Source of the DNA: Actinomycetota bacterium
GTDB taxonomy: Bacteria > Actinomycetota > Actinomycetes > Mycobacteriales > HKI-0501
Assembly: GCA_030840805.1 (NCBI GenBank)
Contig: JAVEDU010000081.1
Coordinates: 233,880 to 297,879, forward strand
Length of the DNA stretch: 64,000 nt
Direction: 5' to 3'
A model generated the notes under the pieces. That model made no database searches. It saw nothing but the letters and a program-made list of their open reading frames with translations, and was not told the DNA's origin. Below are positions 18,619 to 28,090 of this stretch, piece after piece. Both the position numbers and the translations under genes were made by a program. Each line of letters begins with the position of its first letter. Within the stretch, counting starts at the first letter, position 1.

Positions 18619-20982
18619 ATGGACACCGCCCCGCTCTCCCCGGACGAACTCGCGCGGCTGGACCGCTGGTGGCGCGCGGCGAACTACCTGTCGGTGGGCC
18701 AGATCTACCTGATGGGCAACCCGCTGCTGACGGAGCCGCTGCAGCGCGAGCACGTCAAGCCGCGGCTGCTGGGCCACTGGGGCACCACGCCGGGGCTCAC
18801 GCTGCTGTACGCGCACCTGAACCGGGTGATCGCGGCCCGTGACCTGGATATGATCTACGTGATCGGTCCGGGTCACGGCGGCCCCGGCGTGCTCGCGGCG
18901 GTGTGGCTCGAGGGCACCTACAGCGAGGTGTATCCGGACGTCTCGCTGGACGAGCACGGGATGCGGCGGTTGTTCACCCAGTTCTCGTTCCCCGGCGGCG
19001 TGCCCAGCCATGTTGCGCCGGAGACGCCGGGCTCGATCCACGAGGGTGGGGAACTCGGGTACTCGCTCGATCACGCCTACGGGGCCGCCTTCGACAATCC
19101 GGGGCTGACCGTGGCGTGCGTCATCGGCGACGGCGAGGCGGAGACGGGACCGCTCGCGGCCAGCTGGCACGGCAACAAGTTCCTCGACCCGCGGCACGAC
19201 GGGGCGGTCCTGCCGATCCTGCACCTCAACGGCTACAAGATCGCGAACCCCACGGTCCTCGCCCGGATCCCCGACCTGGAGCTGTTCGAGCTGATGCGCG
19301 GGTACGGATACCACCCGCACGTCGTCTCCGGGCACGAGCCCGCGGCGGTGCACCAACAGCTCGCCTCCGTCCTGGACGCCTGCCTGGACGACATCGGGCT
19401 CATCCAGCGGCGCGCGCGGGACGAGGGCTCCACAGAACGGCCGCGCTGGCCGATGATCGTGCTGCGCACGCCGAAGGGCTGGACCGGTCCGGCCGAGGTC
19501 GACGGCGTGCGTATGGAGGGGACCTTCCGCTCGCACCAGGTGCCGATCCGGGACCCCCGGACCGACCCCGACCACCGGCGGCAGCTGGAGGAGTGGCTGC
19601 GCAGCTACCGTCCGGAGGAGCTGTTCGACGCCACCGGGGCGCCCGCCGCGGACATCGCGGCCCTGCATCCGCACGGGCCGCGGCGGATGAGCGCGAACCC
19701 GCACGCCAACGGCGGCCTGCTGCTCCAGGCGCTGCGGCTGCCGGACGTCGGGGAGTACGCGGTGGAGGTCAAGGAGCCCGGCGTGTCGTTCGCCGAGGCG
19801 ACGCGCGTGCTCGGGGAGTACCTGCGGGACGTGATGGCGGCCTCTGCCGACCGGCGCGACTTCCGGGTGTTCAGCCCGGACGAGAACAATTCCAACCGGC
19901 TGGAGGCGATCCTGGAGGTCACCGACCGGGCCTGGCAGGCGGAGCGGATCCCGGACGACGACCACCTCGCGCCGGGCGGCCGGGTGATGGAGATCCTGTC
20001 CGAGCACACCTGTCAGGGTTGGCTGGAGGGATATCTGCTCACCGGGCGGCACGGGTTCTTCTCCTGCTACGAGGCGTTCGTCCACCTCGTCGACTCGATG
20101 GTGAACCAGCACGCGAAGTGGCTGAAGACCACCCGCGGGATCGAGTGGCGCCGGCCGATCGCGTCGTTGAACTACCTGCTCACCTCGCATGTGTGGCGGC
20201 AGGACCACAACGGCTTCTCGCACCAGGACCCCGGTTTCATCGACCACGTGGTGAACAAGAGCGCCGAGGTCGTGCGGGTCTACCTGCCGCCGGACGCGAA
20301 CACGCTGCTGGCGGTGGCGGACCACTGCCTGCGCAGTCGGAACTACGTCAACGTGATCGTCGCGGGCAAGCAGCCGGCGCTGCAGTACCTGGACGCCGAC
20401 GCCGCGGCCCTGCACTGTTCGAAGGGCGCGAGCATCTGGACGTGGGCGAGCAGTGACCAGGCCGGGGACACCGACGTCGTCATGGCGTGCGCGGGCGATG
20501 TCCCGACGATGGAGACCCTCGCTGCCGTGCAGATCCTCCGGGACAGGTTCCCCGACCTGCGGATCCGCGTCGTGAACGTGGTGGACCTGATGCGCCTGCA
20601 GCCTGAGCGGGAGCACCCGCACGGGATGTCGGACCGGGAGTTCGACGCGCTGTTCACCCGGGACAAGCCGGTGATCTTCAACTACCACGGGTACGCGTCG
20701 CTGATCCACCGGCTGACCTACCGCCGCACGAACCACGACAACATCCACGTGCGCGGGTACAAGGAGATGGGCACCACCACCACCCCGTTCGACATGTGCG
20801 TGCTGAACCAGATCGACCGGTACGACCTGGCCATCGACGTCATCGACCGCGTGCCGTCGCTCGCCGACCGCGGCGCGTACGCCCGCCAGGCGCTGACCGA
20901 CAAACTCCTCGAGCACCGTCGGTACATCCGGATACACGGCGAGGACCTGCCCGAGGTCCGCGACTGGACCTGGCAGGGCTGA
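18619..20982 (+). CDS. xfp: phosphoketolase (xylulose-5-phosphate/fructose-6-phosphate)
   Basis: 787 residues, the usual length. This ThDP enzyme splits xylulose-5-P or fructose-6-P with phosphate to acetyl-phosphate plus glyceraldehyde-3-P or erythrose-4-P. Signatures include the N-terminal [20 protein letters not shown], the GPGHGGPG loop, the ThDP motif [20 protein letters not shown] and [17 protein letters not shown]. The start at ATG 18619 gives [20 protein letters not shown], matching the family. Acetate kinase follows after four bases, so acetyl-phosphate can be converted to acetate with ATP gain. The upstream DevR-like box suggests induction in hypoxia. Confidence 0.95.
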   Translation: MDTAPLSPDELARLDRWWRAANYLSVGQIYLMGNPLLTEPLQREHVKPRLLGHWGTTPGLTLLYAHLNRVIAARDLDMIYVIGPGHGGPGVLAAVWLEGTYSEVYPDVSLDEHGMRRLFTQFSFPGGVPSHVAPETPGSIHEGGELGYSLDHAYGAAFDNPGLTVACVIGDGEAETGPLAASWHGNKFLDPRHDGAVLPILHLNGYKIANPTVLARIPDLELFELMRGYGYHPHVVSGHEPAAVHQQLASVLDACLDDIGLIQRRARDEGSTERPRWPMIVLRTPKGWTGPAEVDGVRMEGTFRSHQVPIRDPRTDPDHRRQLEEWLRSYRPEELFDATGAPAADIAALHPHGPRRMSANPHANGGLLLQALRLPDVGEYAVEVKEPGVSFAEATRVLGEYLRDVMAASADRRDFRVFSPDENNSNRLEAILEVTDRAWQAERIPDDDHLAPGGRVMEILSEHTCQGWLEGYLLTGRHGFFSCYEAFVHLVDSMVNQHAKWLKTTRGIEWRRPIASLNYLLTSHVWRQDHNGFSHQDPGFIDHVVNKSAEVVRVYLPPDANTLLAVADHCLRSRNYVNVIVAGKQPALQYLDADAAALHCSKGASIWTWASSDQAGDTDVVMACAGDVPTMETLAAVQILRDRFPDLRIRVVNVVDLMRLQPEREHPHGMSDREFDALFTRDKPVIFNYHGYASLIHRLTYRRTNHDNIHVRGYKEMGTTTTPFDMCVLNQIDRYDLAIDVIDRVPSLADRGAYARQALTDKLLEHRRYIRIHGEDLPEVRDWTWQG

Positions 20983-20986
20983 ACCG

Positions 20987-22084
20987 GTGCGGGTCCTGGT
21001 CGTCAACACCGGGTCGAGCAGCCTGAAGCTCTCCGTGCTCGACGACGACGCGCTGCTGCGCGCGTGCACGGTCGAGAAATGGCTGGGCGAGGAGCACCTC
21101 GATCCGGTGCGGGACTTCCTCGCCTCGGCAGACGGCATCGACGCGGTCGGGCACCGGATCGTCCACGGTGGACCACGGCTGCGCGGCGCGGTGCGCCTCG
21201 TTCCGGAGGTGCTGGCGTACCTGGAGTCGATCACCGATCTCGCTCCGCTGCACCTGCCCCGTGCGCTCGCCGCGGTGCGGGCCGTCGAAGCCCTCCTGCC
21301 CGGCGTCACGGCAGTGGCGTGCTTCGACACGTCCTTCCACGCGACTCTTCCCGACGAGGCTGCCACGTACGCCCTGCCGCGGGAGTGGAACGCCCGCTGG
21401 GGGCTGCGCCGGTACGGGTTCCACGGGCTCTCGCACGGCTACGCCGCTGCGCGGGCGGCGGAATTGCTCGGCCGTCCGCTGTCGGACCTGCGCATGGTCA
21501 CGTGCCACCTCGGCGCCGGAGCCTCGCTCGCCGCAATCCGGGGCGGGCGGAGCGTCGACACCACGATGGGGTTCACGCCGCTGGCCGGCCTGGTGATGGT
21601 CACCCGGTCGGGTTCGGTGGACCCCGGCATGCTGCTGTGGCTGCTGCGCCACGGGGGGATCGAGCCAGGCGAGTTGGGGGACGCGCTGGAGCACCGATCC
21701 GGCCTGGCGGGGCTGTCCGGCACCTCGGGCGACCTCCGCGAGGTGCTGGTCGCCCGGGACACCGGCGACGCCGATGCGGCGCTGGCCTTCGACGTCTTCT
21801 GCCACCGGCTCGCCCGCGAGGTGGCCGGCATGGCGGCGTCGGCCGGAGGCCTCGACGCTCTGGTCCTCACCGGCGGGATCGGCGAACACTCCCCGGAGGT
21901 ACGGGCCGATCTCGCCGAGCGGCTGCGGTTCCTCGGCGTCGCGGTCCACCCGCGTCGCAACGCCGCCGCCATCGGGGACTGCGACCTCAGCACCGAGGGT
22001 GCGCAGGTCAGCACCGTCGTCGTCGCTGCGCGGGAGGACCTCGAGGTCGCGCGGCAGACCATTGCGGTGCTGGGAAGCGGATGA
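20987..22084 (+). CDS. ackA: acetate kinase
   Basis: 365 residues, somewhat shorter than the common ~400. Motifs of the acetate kinase fold are all present: VVNTGSSSLKLSVL, GHRIVHGG, FDTSFHATLP, RRYGFHGLSHGYAA, CHLGAGASLAAI, DTTMGFTPLAGLVM and LTGGIGEHSPEVRADL. Reaction: acetyl-phosphate + ADP to acetate + ATP. It starts at GTG 20987, four bases after the phosphoketolase stop, so both are one transcript forming a substrate-level-phosphorylation bypass. Confidence 0.95.
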   Translation: MRVLVVNTGSSSLKLSVLDDDALLRACTVEKWLGEEHLDPVRDFLASADGIDAVGHRIVHGGPRLRGAVRLVPEVLAYLESITDLAPLHLPRALAAVRAVEALLPGVTAVACFDTSFHATLPDEAATYALPREWNARWGLRRYGFHGLSHGYAAARAAELLGRPLSDLRMVTCHLGAGASLAAIRGGRSVDTTMGFTPLAGLVMVTRSGSVDPGMLLWLLRHGGIEPGELGDALEHRSGLAGLSGTSGDLREVLVARDTGDADAALAFDVFCHRLAREVAGMAASAGGLDALVLTGGIGEHSPEVRADLAERLRFLGVAVHPRRNAAAIGDCDLSTEGAQVSTVVVAAREDLEVARQTIAVLGSG

Positions 22085-22109
22085 CGGGCGCCCAACGGCC
22101 CCCGTGCTC

Positions 22110-22124
22110 TGGACCTTCGGCCCT
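22110..22124. promoter_or_regulatory. DevR/DosR-like box
   Basis: Reverse complement AGGGCCGAAGGTCCA, 58 bases before the CBS-PNPOx start at 22182 and just after the acetate kinase stop, suggesting a second promoter. Confidence 0.7.
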
Positions 22125-22181
22125 GATCGGGTGCGGGCGCACGTTCCTACCGTGAGGTCGAGAGATCGAGAGGAGGCCACC

Positions 22182-23051
22182 ATGTCACCTGCCACGGTCG
22201 GTGAGGTGATGACCCGCGACGTCATCACCGTCGAGGCCCACACTCCCTTCCAGGAGGTCGTCGACCTGCTGGCCGCGGGCCAGGTCAGCGCGGTACCGGT
22301 GCTCGAGGACGGCCGGGTGGTGGGTGTGCTGTCGGAGGCGGACCTGCTGGGTGAGCTCGATCTGGACGGCGCGCAGGCGGATCGTCCCGTCGCCCGGACC
22401 GCGGGCGAGGTGGCGGCCGAGGTGATGACCGGCCCCGCCGTCACGGTGGGGGCGCAGAACAGTCTGCTCGCCGCGGCGAGGCTCATGACCGCCCGCAGGA
22501 TCAAGCGGCTCCCGGTGGTGGACGAGGAGGGTCGCCTGGTCGGCATCCTCAGCCGCCGGGATCTGCTCCGCACGGCGGCACGTCGGGACGCGGAGGTACG
22601 CGAGGAACTCCTCGCCGGACGCGGGTCTGGTGACGCCCCGGAGATCCTCGACCGCGGGGGGCTCCGTGTCCTGGGTATGGACGAGTGCCTGGACCGGGCG
22701 GGCTCGGTGCCGGTCGGTCGCATCGCCTTCGTCACCGACGGTGACCCGATGATCCTTCCGGTGAACCACGGCGTCGACGGTGCGGCGATCGTGTTCCGGA
22801 CCACGGGCGGACCGAAGCAGTTCGCGGCGGACCGCGGCGCCGCCGTCGCCTTCGAGGCGGACCGCTACGAGGTCACCCGCCGGTGGGGCTGGAGCGTGGT
22901 CGTGCGGGGGATCGCCGAGGTGGTGGAGGACGAGGAGCAGATCGAGCGGTACGAGCAGCTCGGGATCCAGCCGTGGGCCGACTCGGTCGAGCGCCCCGTA
23001 TGGGTGCGGGTGAGGGCCGAGGAGATCTCGGGCCGGGAGATCCACCGTTGA
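22182..23051 (+). CDS. CBS-CBS-PNPOx fusion protein
   Basis: 289 residues behind GAGGAGG. Residues 1-145 hold two CBS motifs (VGEVMTRDVITVEAHTPFQE, SAVPVLEDGRVVGVLSEADL; then EVMTGPAVTVGA, RLPVVDEEGRLVGILSRRDL). Residues about 160-285 are a pyridoxamine-5'-phosphate-oxidase-like split barrel (LDRAGSVPVGRIAFVTDGDP, ILPVNHGVDGAAIVFRTTGG, GWSVVVRGIAEVV). The first half should bind adenine nucleotides and the second a flavin or F420-type cofactor, so energy-state gating of a redox domain is conceivable. It precedes the P-type ATPase by 25 bases. Confidence 0.88.
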   Translation: MSPATVGEVMTRDVITVEAHTPFQEVVDLLAAGQVSAVPVLEDGRVVGVLSEADLLGELDLDGAQADRPVARTAGEVAAEVMTGPAVTVGAQNSLLAAARLMTARRIKRLPVVDEEGRLVGILSRRDLLRTAARRDAEVREELLAGRGSGDAPEILDRGGLRVLGMDECLDRAGSVPVGRIAFVTDGDPMILPVNHGVDGAAIVFRTTGGPKQFAADRGAAVAFEADRYEVTRRWGWSVVVRGIAEVVEDEEQIERYEQLGIQPWADSVERPVWVRVRAEEISGREIHR

Positions 23052-23076
23052 GACGCCGCCACCGGAAGGCCTGACC

Positions 23077-25746
23077 GTGGCCCTCACCGCAGCCGATCGG
23101 GCTGACGTCGAGCCTGCCCCTCTGGACCTCGCCGGCGCCGCGGTTCTGCCGGTCACCGATGTCCTGGCCCGGCTCGGCAGCGGCCCGGACGGGCTCACCG
23201 CCCGCCAGGCGGCGGAGCGGCTGCGGCGTACCGGCGCCAACGCCGTCCGGTCCCACCGGGCGCGTGCCCTGCCGGTGCTCGCCCGTCAGCTCCGGTCGCC
23301 CCTGCTGGCACTGCTCGCCGTCACCGCCGGTGCGTCATTCGTCGTCGGCGAGCATCTCGACGCGGTGGTCATCGGCGTGATCCTCGCGGCCTCGGTGGGC
23401 CTCGGCTTCGCCAACGAGTACCGCGCCGAGAAGGCCGCCGAGGCGCTGCACTCACGGATCCGGCACCACTGCGCCGTACGCCGGGACGGCCACTCACGCA
23501 GCGTCGACGTCACCGAGCTGGTACCCGGCGACCTCGTGGAGCTCCAACCCGGCGAGGTCGTCCCGGCAGACGTCCGGCTGCTCCGGACCGTGGGGCTGGC
23601 CTGTGACGAGTCCACCCTCACCGGGGAGTCGCTCCCGGCCGACAAGCAGCCGGCGCCGGTACCGGCCGGATCGGCGCTGGCCGAACTCACCTGCTGCGCA
23701 CTCATGGGCACGATCGTCCAGGCCGGATCCGGTGCGGGGGTCGTCGTCGCGACCGGCGGGCGGGCCGAGTTCGGGCGGATCGCGCTCGGGCTGGGGGAGC
23801 AGCAGCCCGAGACCGAGTTCCAGCGCGGGCTGCGCCAGTTCTCCATGCTGCTCGTGCGGGTCGCCGCCGTGCTCACGGTGGCGATCTTCGGGATCAACCT
23901 CGTGCTGCACCGCCCGCTCCTCGACGCCCTCCTGTTCTCCCTCGCGATCGCGGTCGGCATCTCCCCGCAGCTGCTGCCGGCCGTCGTGTCCACCAGCCTC
24001 GCCGCCGGTACCCGCCGGCTCGCCGACCACAAGGTGCTGGTCAAGCGGCTGGTGTGCATCGAGGATCTCGGTGACATCGACGTGCTGTTCACCGACAAGA
24101 CCGGCACGCTGACCGAGGGGCGGATCCGGTTCATGCGATCGCTCGGCCCGGACGGGCGGGCGGACGACGAGCCGCTGCGGCTGGGCCTGCTCTGCAACGA
24201 GGCCGTGGTCGAGGCGGGGCAGGTGGCGGCCGGGAACCCCCTGGACGCCGCGCTGTGGGAGAGTCCCGCGGCGGCGCCGTACGGCGACACGCCGGCAGCC
24301 TTCCGCCGGCTGGCCACGCTCCCGTTCGACCACGACCGCCGGATGGTCTCGGTGCTCGTCGAGGACGGGGCGGGGAAGCGCACGCTCGTCACCAAGGGCG
24401 CCCCGGAGACGGTGCTGGACCGCTGCGTGGAGGTCACCCCGGCCAGCCGGGCCGCGCTCGACACCGAGTTCGCTGCCGGCAACAGGGTGGTCGCGGTCGC
24501 GTCCCGCCCCGCGCCGGGCGCCACCACGCTGGCCGCCGGTGACGAGCAGGGGCTGTGCCTCGCCGGACTGTTGGTCTTCCTCGACCCGCCGAAGGTGAGT
24601 GCGCGCGACGCCCTCGACAGGCTTGCCGGCCTGGGAGTCACGGTGAAGGTCGTGACCGGCGACAACGCCACGGTGGCCGCGAAGGTGTGCGCGGACCTCG
24701 GACTCACCGGAACGTGTGTCGTCACCGGACCGGACCTCACCGCGGCGGACCCGGCCGAGTTCGCCCGGCTCGTCGAGGCGGGCACGGTCTTCGCGCGCGT
24801 CTCACCGGAGCAGAAGGCCCAGATCGTCCGCGCCCAGCGCAAGAGCGAGCTGGACGTCGCGTTCCTCGGCGACGGCGTCAACGACGCACTGGCCCTGCAC
24901 GCCGCCGACGTCGGGATCTCGGTCGACTCGGCCACCGACGTCGCCAAGGACGCCGCCGACGTGATCATGCTGGAAAAGGACCTGGACGTGCTGGCCGACG
25001 GGGTGCTGGAGGGCCGCCGGATCTTCGCCAACACGATGAAATACGTGCTGATGGGCACGTCGAGCAACTTCGGGAACATGTTCAGCGCCGCGGGCGCATC
25101 GGCGTTCCTGCCGTTCCTGCCGATGCTCCCGTCGCAGATCCTGCTCAACAACCTGCTGTACGACTCGAGCCAGCTCGCGATCCCCACCGACACCGTCGAC
25201 CCCGAGCAGCTCGCGCGGCCGAGCAGGTGGGACGTGCACCTGATCCGCCGGTTCATGCTGTTCTTCGGCCCGATCAGCTCGGTGTTCGACTTCGCGACGT
25301 TCGGCCTGATGCTCTGGGTGTTCCACGCGCCGGCACCGCTGTTCCGGTCGGGCTGGTTCGTCGAGTCGCTCGCCACCCAGACGCTGGTGATCTTCGCGGT
25401 CCGGACCCGGCGGGTGCCGTTCCTGCGCAGCCACCCCAGCGTGCCACTGCTGTTGGCCGCACTCGGCGCGGTGGCGGTCGGCGCGGTGCTGCCCGCGACG
25501 CCGCTCGCGCACGATCTCGGCTTCGCGCCGTTGCCGGGACCGTTCTTCCTGGCCTTGATGGCGATGGTGGTCATCTATCTGGGCCTGATCGAGGTCGGCA
25601 AGCGGTGGTTCTACCGGCCCACTCCCGCCCCGGCAGCCCGGTCGCGGACGGAGGGGCACCGCGTGCACCGGCGTGCGGCGCGGTTCAGCGCCGTGCCGGT
25701 CAGGACACCGCTGTACCTCAGGGGACCAGGACGGCGGCGCCGGTGA
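23077..25746 (+). CDS. magnesium-transporting type P-type ATPase (MgtA/MgtB-like)
   Basis: 889 residues from GTG 23077. P3-type features are a cation-transporter N-domain, the actuator motif CDESTLTGESLPADKQ, phosphorylation site VLFTDKTGTLTEGRI near residue 340, hinge FLGDGVNDALALHAADVGIS and a six-helix C-terminal membrane domain with NMFSAAGASAFLPFLPMLP and QILLNNLLYDSSQL (MgtA-like). It probably imports Mg2+ or a related cation. It follows the CBS-PNPOx gene in an operon read from the DevR-like box at 22110. The last 28 bases overlap the convergent alcohol dehydrogenase remnant. Confidence 0.9.
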   Translation: MALTAADRADVEPAPLDLAGAAVLPVTDVLARLGSGPDGLTARQAAERLRRTGANAVRSHRARALPVLARQLRSPLLALLAVTAGASFVVGEHLDAVVIGVILAASVGLGFANEYRAEKAAEALHSRIRHHCAVRRDGHSRSVDVTELVPGDLVELQPGEVVPADVRLLRTVGLACDESTLTGESLPADKQPAPVPAGSALAELTCCALMGTIVQAGSGAGVVVATGGRAEFGRIALGLGEQQPETEFQRGLRQFSMLLVRVAAVLTVAIFGINLVLHRPLLDALLFSLAIAVGISPQLLPAVVSTSLAAGTRRLADHKVLVKRLVCIEDLGDIDVLFTDKTGTLTEGRIRFMRSLGPDGRADDEPLRLGLLCNEAVVEAGQVAAGNPLDAALWESPAAAPYGDTPAAFRRLATLPFDHDRRMVSVLVEDGAGKRTLVTKGAPETVLDRCVEVTPASRAALDTEFAAGNRVVAVASRPAPGATTLAAGDEQGLCLAGLLVFLDPPKVSARDALDRLAGLGVTVKVVTGDNATVAAKVCADLGLTGTCVVTGPDLTAADPAEFARLVEAGTVFARVSPEQKAQIVRAQRKSELDVAFLGDGVNDALALHAADVGISVDSATDVAKDAADVIMLEKDLDVLADGVLEGRRIFANTMKYVLMGTSSNFGNMFSAAGASAFLPFLPMLPSQILLNNLLYDSSQLAIPTDTVDPEQLARPSRWDVHLIRRFMLFFGPISSVFDFATFGLMLWVFHAPAPLFRSGWFVESLATQTLVIFAVRTRRVPFLRSHPSVPLLLAALGAVAVGAVLPATPLAHDLGFAPLPGPFFLALMAMVVIYLGLIEVGKRWFYRPTPAPAARSRTEGHRVHRRAARFSAVPVRTPLYLRGPGRRRR

Positions 25747-26125
25747 TGCGGTCCTCGGTGCGCGCGGTCAGCGCGTCCTCGACTGCGGTCAGCGGGTGCT
25801 CCTGCTCTCCCGGCCGGTGCGGCAGAACCGGCAGGTGCCGTAGACGCCCCGTAGCCAGGCGATGCCGATCCGGTCGCCGATGCCGAAACGGCGCGCGCCG
25901 GGGCGAGCTCGTCGACGACGCCGACCTCGTGGCACGGTCCCGGGTCCTCGCGGTAGAAGGTCGCCCTCGGCGAGGTGCAGGTCCGTGCGGCACACGGCGC
26001 ACGCCGCGACCCGGACCGGTACCTCGCCGGGGCCTGGGAGGTGGGTCGGGTCGTTCCTCCCGCCGCAGCGGGTGCATCTCGATCGGTCCGGGTTGCGCCA
26101 CGGACCGGGCGAGCACGGCTCTCAC
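25718..26125 (-). pseudogene. zinc-type alcohol dehydrogenase, internally deleted and frameshifted
   Basis: From GTG 26125: VRAVLARSVAQPGPIEMHPL, then in a second frame CAVCRTDLHLAEGDLL (catalytic-zinc cysteine region), in a third PGPCHEVGVVDELAPA, then RFGIGDRIGIAWLRG and GTCRFCRTGRE (structural-zinc cysteines). It jumps directly to the C-terminal end HPLTAVEDALTA..ITGAAVLVP. The Rossmann domain of about 200 residues is missing. The family is zinc-dependent MDR alcohol dehydrogenases. At least three shifts plus a deletion make it non-functional. Confidence 0.8.
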
Positions 26126-26163
26126 CCGTCCACGACGAGCCGCCGGGTGCCGAGCAGGCGTGC

Positions 26164-26493
26164 CTACCAGGGACGCTGCCCGGGCCGTAGGGCCGGGGTT
26201 AGCGTCAAGGGCCCGGCCCCAGCCGCCCGGGCCCATGCTGACCCGCCCCGATCGCGGGGAGTACGCCGGCGTCGGTCGAGCACCACGGCGCCCACCACCA
26301 CGAGGCCCGCCGCGCCGAGGAGGAGGTGCCCGACATCGACGACCGGCTGGAACCGGACCCGGTCGCCCTGCACGACGTACGCTCTGAGCGGCCGCCCACG
26401 CCGGTTCACGACCGGCACGAGCATCGCCTCACCGCCGGGCGGCCCCATGACGGGCTGTCCGTCCGGATCCGCCGGGAGCGGCGTCGTGGTCAT
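26164..26493 (-). CDS. small single-pass membrane protein, hypothetical
   Basis: 109 residues from ATG 26493, which overlaps the USP stop as ATGA. An N-terminal soluble part (AMLVPVVNRRGRPLRAYVVQ, then GDRVRFQPVVDVG) leads into one membrane helix (HLLLGAAGLVVVGAVVL) and a basic tail. No family is recognised. The C-terminal 35 residues are low-complexity and may extend beyond the natural end. Last gene of the USP-USP minus-strand operon. Confidence 0.6.
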   Translation of the reverse strand: MTTTPLPADPDGQPVMGPPGGEAMLVPVVNRRGRPLRAYVVQGDRVRFQPVVDVGHLLLGAAGLVVVGAVVLDRRRRTPRDRGGSAWARAAGAGPLTLTPALRPGQRPW

Positions 26494-27383
26494 TCCTGCT
26501 TTCCGCCGGGGCGCACCACCGCGACCGGGCATTCGGCACGGTGGACCAGGGTGTGGCCGACCGAGCCGAGGAACAGGCCGGCAACCGCGCCGCGGCCACG
26601 GGACCCCACGACCGCGAGAGCGGCTCCGCGGCTCCGCTCCACCAGCTCCCAGGCAGGGTCGAGGCTGAACACCAGCTCCTTCGAGACCACGACGCCCGGG
26701 TACTTCCGTCCGAACCCGGCCAGTGCGTCGGTCAGGGTGCGGTCCGCCGTGGCCCGCATGTCCTCGAAGCGCGGCGGCTCGGCGGTCAGCGCGTCGCGCA
26801 TGCCCACGGTGGGGGCGGCCCACGCGTGGACCGCGACCAGAGGGGCACGGCATGCGGCTGCCTCTTCGAACGCGAACTCCACGGCCGCCGAGTTCCCGTC
26901 CGCGTCGACGCCGACCACCACCCGCCCGCGCGTGGCGGTACCGACCGGCGAGGCCACCAGCACCGGGCAGTGGGCGTGCGCGGCGATCTGCGTCGCCACC
27001 GACCCGGCCAGCAGCCCGGCGAAGCCTCCCGCGCCACGGCGTCCCACCACGAGCAGGGCGGCGTTCGCGGACTCCTCCACCAGCACGGCGGACGGCGCAC
27101 CGACCACGGCCTCGGCGGTCACCGTCAGCGACGGGACTCGGGAGGTCGCCCGTTGCGCGGCCTCGTCGAGCAGCTCCTGGGCGCGGAGGCGGGCGGGCTC
27201 CTCGAGCTCCCAGCGTTCCCCGGGTGCGGCGGGGGCGACGAGGACGGGCCAATGGATCGCGGTGACCACGCGGAGCGGGCGACCGCGGCGGGACGCCTCG
27301 TCGGCCGCGAGGTCGACCGCCGGGAGGCTGCCCTCGGAGCCGTCGGCGCCCACCACTACCGGCGCGGTGATCTGTGTTGCCAT
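26490..27383 (-). CDS. universal stress protein, tandem domain
   Basis: 297 residues from ATG 27383. Domain 1 starts PVVVGADGSEGSLPAVDLAA and has GRRGAGGFAGLLAGSVATQI; domain 2 starts RVVVGVDADGNSAAVEFAFE and has GSRGRGAVAGLFLGSVGHTL. Both ATP motifs are kept. It is second in an operon after the single-domain USP (27407-27931), 23 bases away, and is coupled to the small membrane protein downstream. Confidence 0.93.
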   Translation of the reverse strand: MATQITAPVVVGADGSEGSLPAVDLAADEASRRGRPLRVVTAIHWPVLVAPAAPGERWELEEPARLRAQELLDEAAQRATSRVPSLTVTAEAVVGAPSAVLVEESANAALLVVGRRGAGGFAGLLAGSVATQIAAHAHCPVLVASPVGTATRGRVVVGVDADGNSAAVEFAFEEAAACRAPLVAVHAWAAPTVGMRDALTAEPPRFEDMRATADRTLTDALAGFGRKYPGVVVSKELVFSLDPAWELVERSRGAALAVVGSRGRGAVAGLFLGSVGHTLVHRAECPVAVVRPGGKQE

Positions 27384-27406
27384 CGGGACCCCCTCGGTCG
27401 GGTGGG

Positions 27407-27931
27407 TCAGTACAGGGGAGCGATCGGAGCTTCGTGGTCCGCCTGGTCGGCCTGGGCGTGCGGGTGCCGCGCCGCCGGCGGCAGGGGGACGACGGTGACC
27501 GGGCAACGGGCGTGCTGGACGCACTGCTGGCTCACCGACCCGAGCAGCAGGCCGGTGAAGCCGCCGTGACCGCGGGAGCCGACGACCAGCAGGTCCGCGT
27601 CCGTCGCCGCGCGGACCAGCGCATCGGCGGGGGAGCCGGCGACGATCTCCACCGTGACGGCGTCGCTGTCGGCGGCCTCCAGGAGGGTCTCCCGTACCGC
27701 CTCCCGCGCCATACTCTCGAAGGCATCCCGGCGTTCCTGGTACAGGTAGCCGGGGCCCCCGTGGGCGATCAGCCATGCGTCCTCGGTCGTGTCATCCACT
27801 CCCACGATGCGCAGGAGGGCACCGTGCCGGCGCGCCTCGTCGGCGGCGAAGGCCAGCGCGTGCCGGCTCACCGCCGAACCGTCGACACCGACCACCACGG
27901 TGCCTTTCCGACCACCATCCACAGCGGACAT
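27407..27931 (-). CDS. universal stress protein, single domain
   Basis: 174 residues from ATG 27931, preceded by GAGGAGC. It begins TVVVGVDGSAVSRHALAFAA and contains the ATP signature GSRGHGGFTGLLLGSVSQQC, with a histidine-rich tail (ARHPHAQADQADHEAP). First gene of the minus-strand USP operon, 54 bases downstream of the DevR-like box at 27985. Confidence 0.92.
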   Translation of the reverse strand: MSAVDGGRKGTVVVGVDGSAVSRHALAFAADEARRHGALLRIVGVDDTTEDAWLIAHGGPGYLYQERRDAFESMAREAVRETLLEAADSDAVTVEIVAGSPADALVRAATDADLLVVGSRGHGGFTGLLLGSVSQQCVQHARCPVTVVPLPPAARHPHAQADQADHEAPIAPLY

Positions 27932-27984
27932 TGCTCCTCCTCGGCTCGGGCCCCCAGCGTCGCGTGTGCCGCGCGTTCCGGGGC

Positions 27985-27999
27985 AGGGCCGAAGGACCC
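27985..27999. promoter_or_regulatory. DevR/DosR-like box
   Basis: AGGGCCGAAGGACCC, 54 bases before the minus-strand USP start at 27931. A second box lies 40 bases away at 28040, facing the divergent gene. Confidence 0.75.
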
Positions 28000-28039
28000 C
28001 CTGACCCGGGCGGACGTGCCCGACCCGGACCGGCGCGTC

Positions 28040-28054
28040 GGGACTTCCGGCCCT
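28040..28054. promoter_or_regulatory. DevR/DosR-like box
   Basis: Reverse complement AGGGCCGGAAGTCCC, 37 bases before ATG 28091 of the GNAT/acyl-CoA synthetase gene. Confidence 0.78.
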
Positions 28055-28090
28055 GCCGCAGTGGAGCCGATGGCTGTGACGCTGGAGCCC

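Noticed and set aside
18223..21366. Very long minus-strand open frame (over 1000 codons) across phosphoketolase and acetate kinase
   Set aside because: It is an antisense shadow of two well-supported genes, rich in Arg/His/Val from GC-biased third positions and without any domain.
26189..26215. Possible tenth DevR-like box (AGGGCCGGGGTTAGC)
   Set aside because: Only the left half fits; the right half lacks the GTCCC part.
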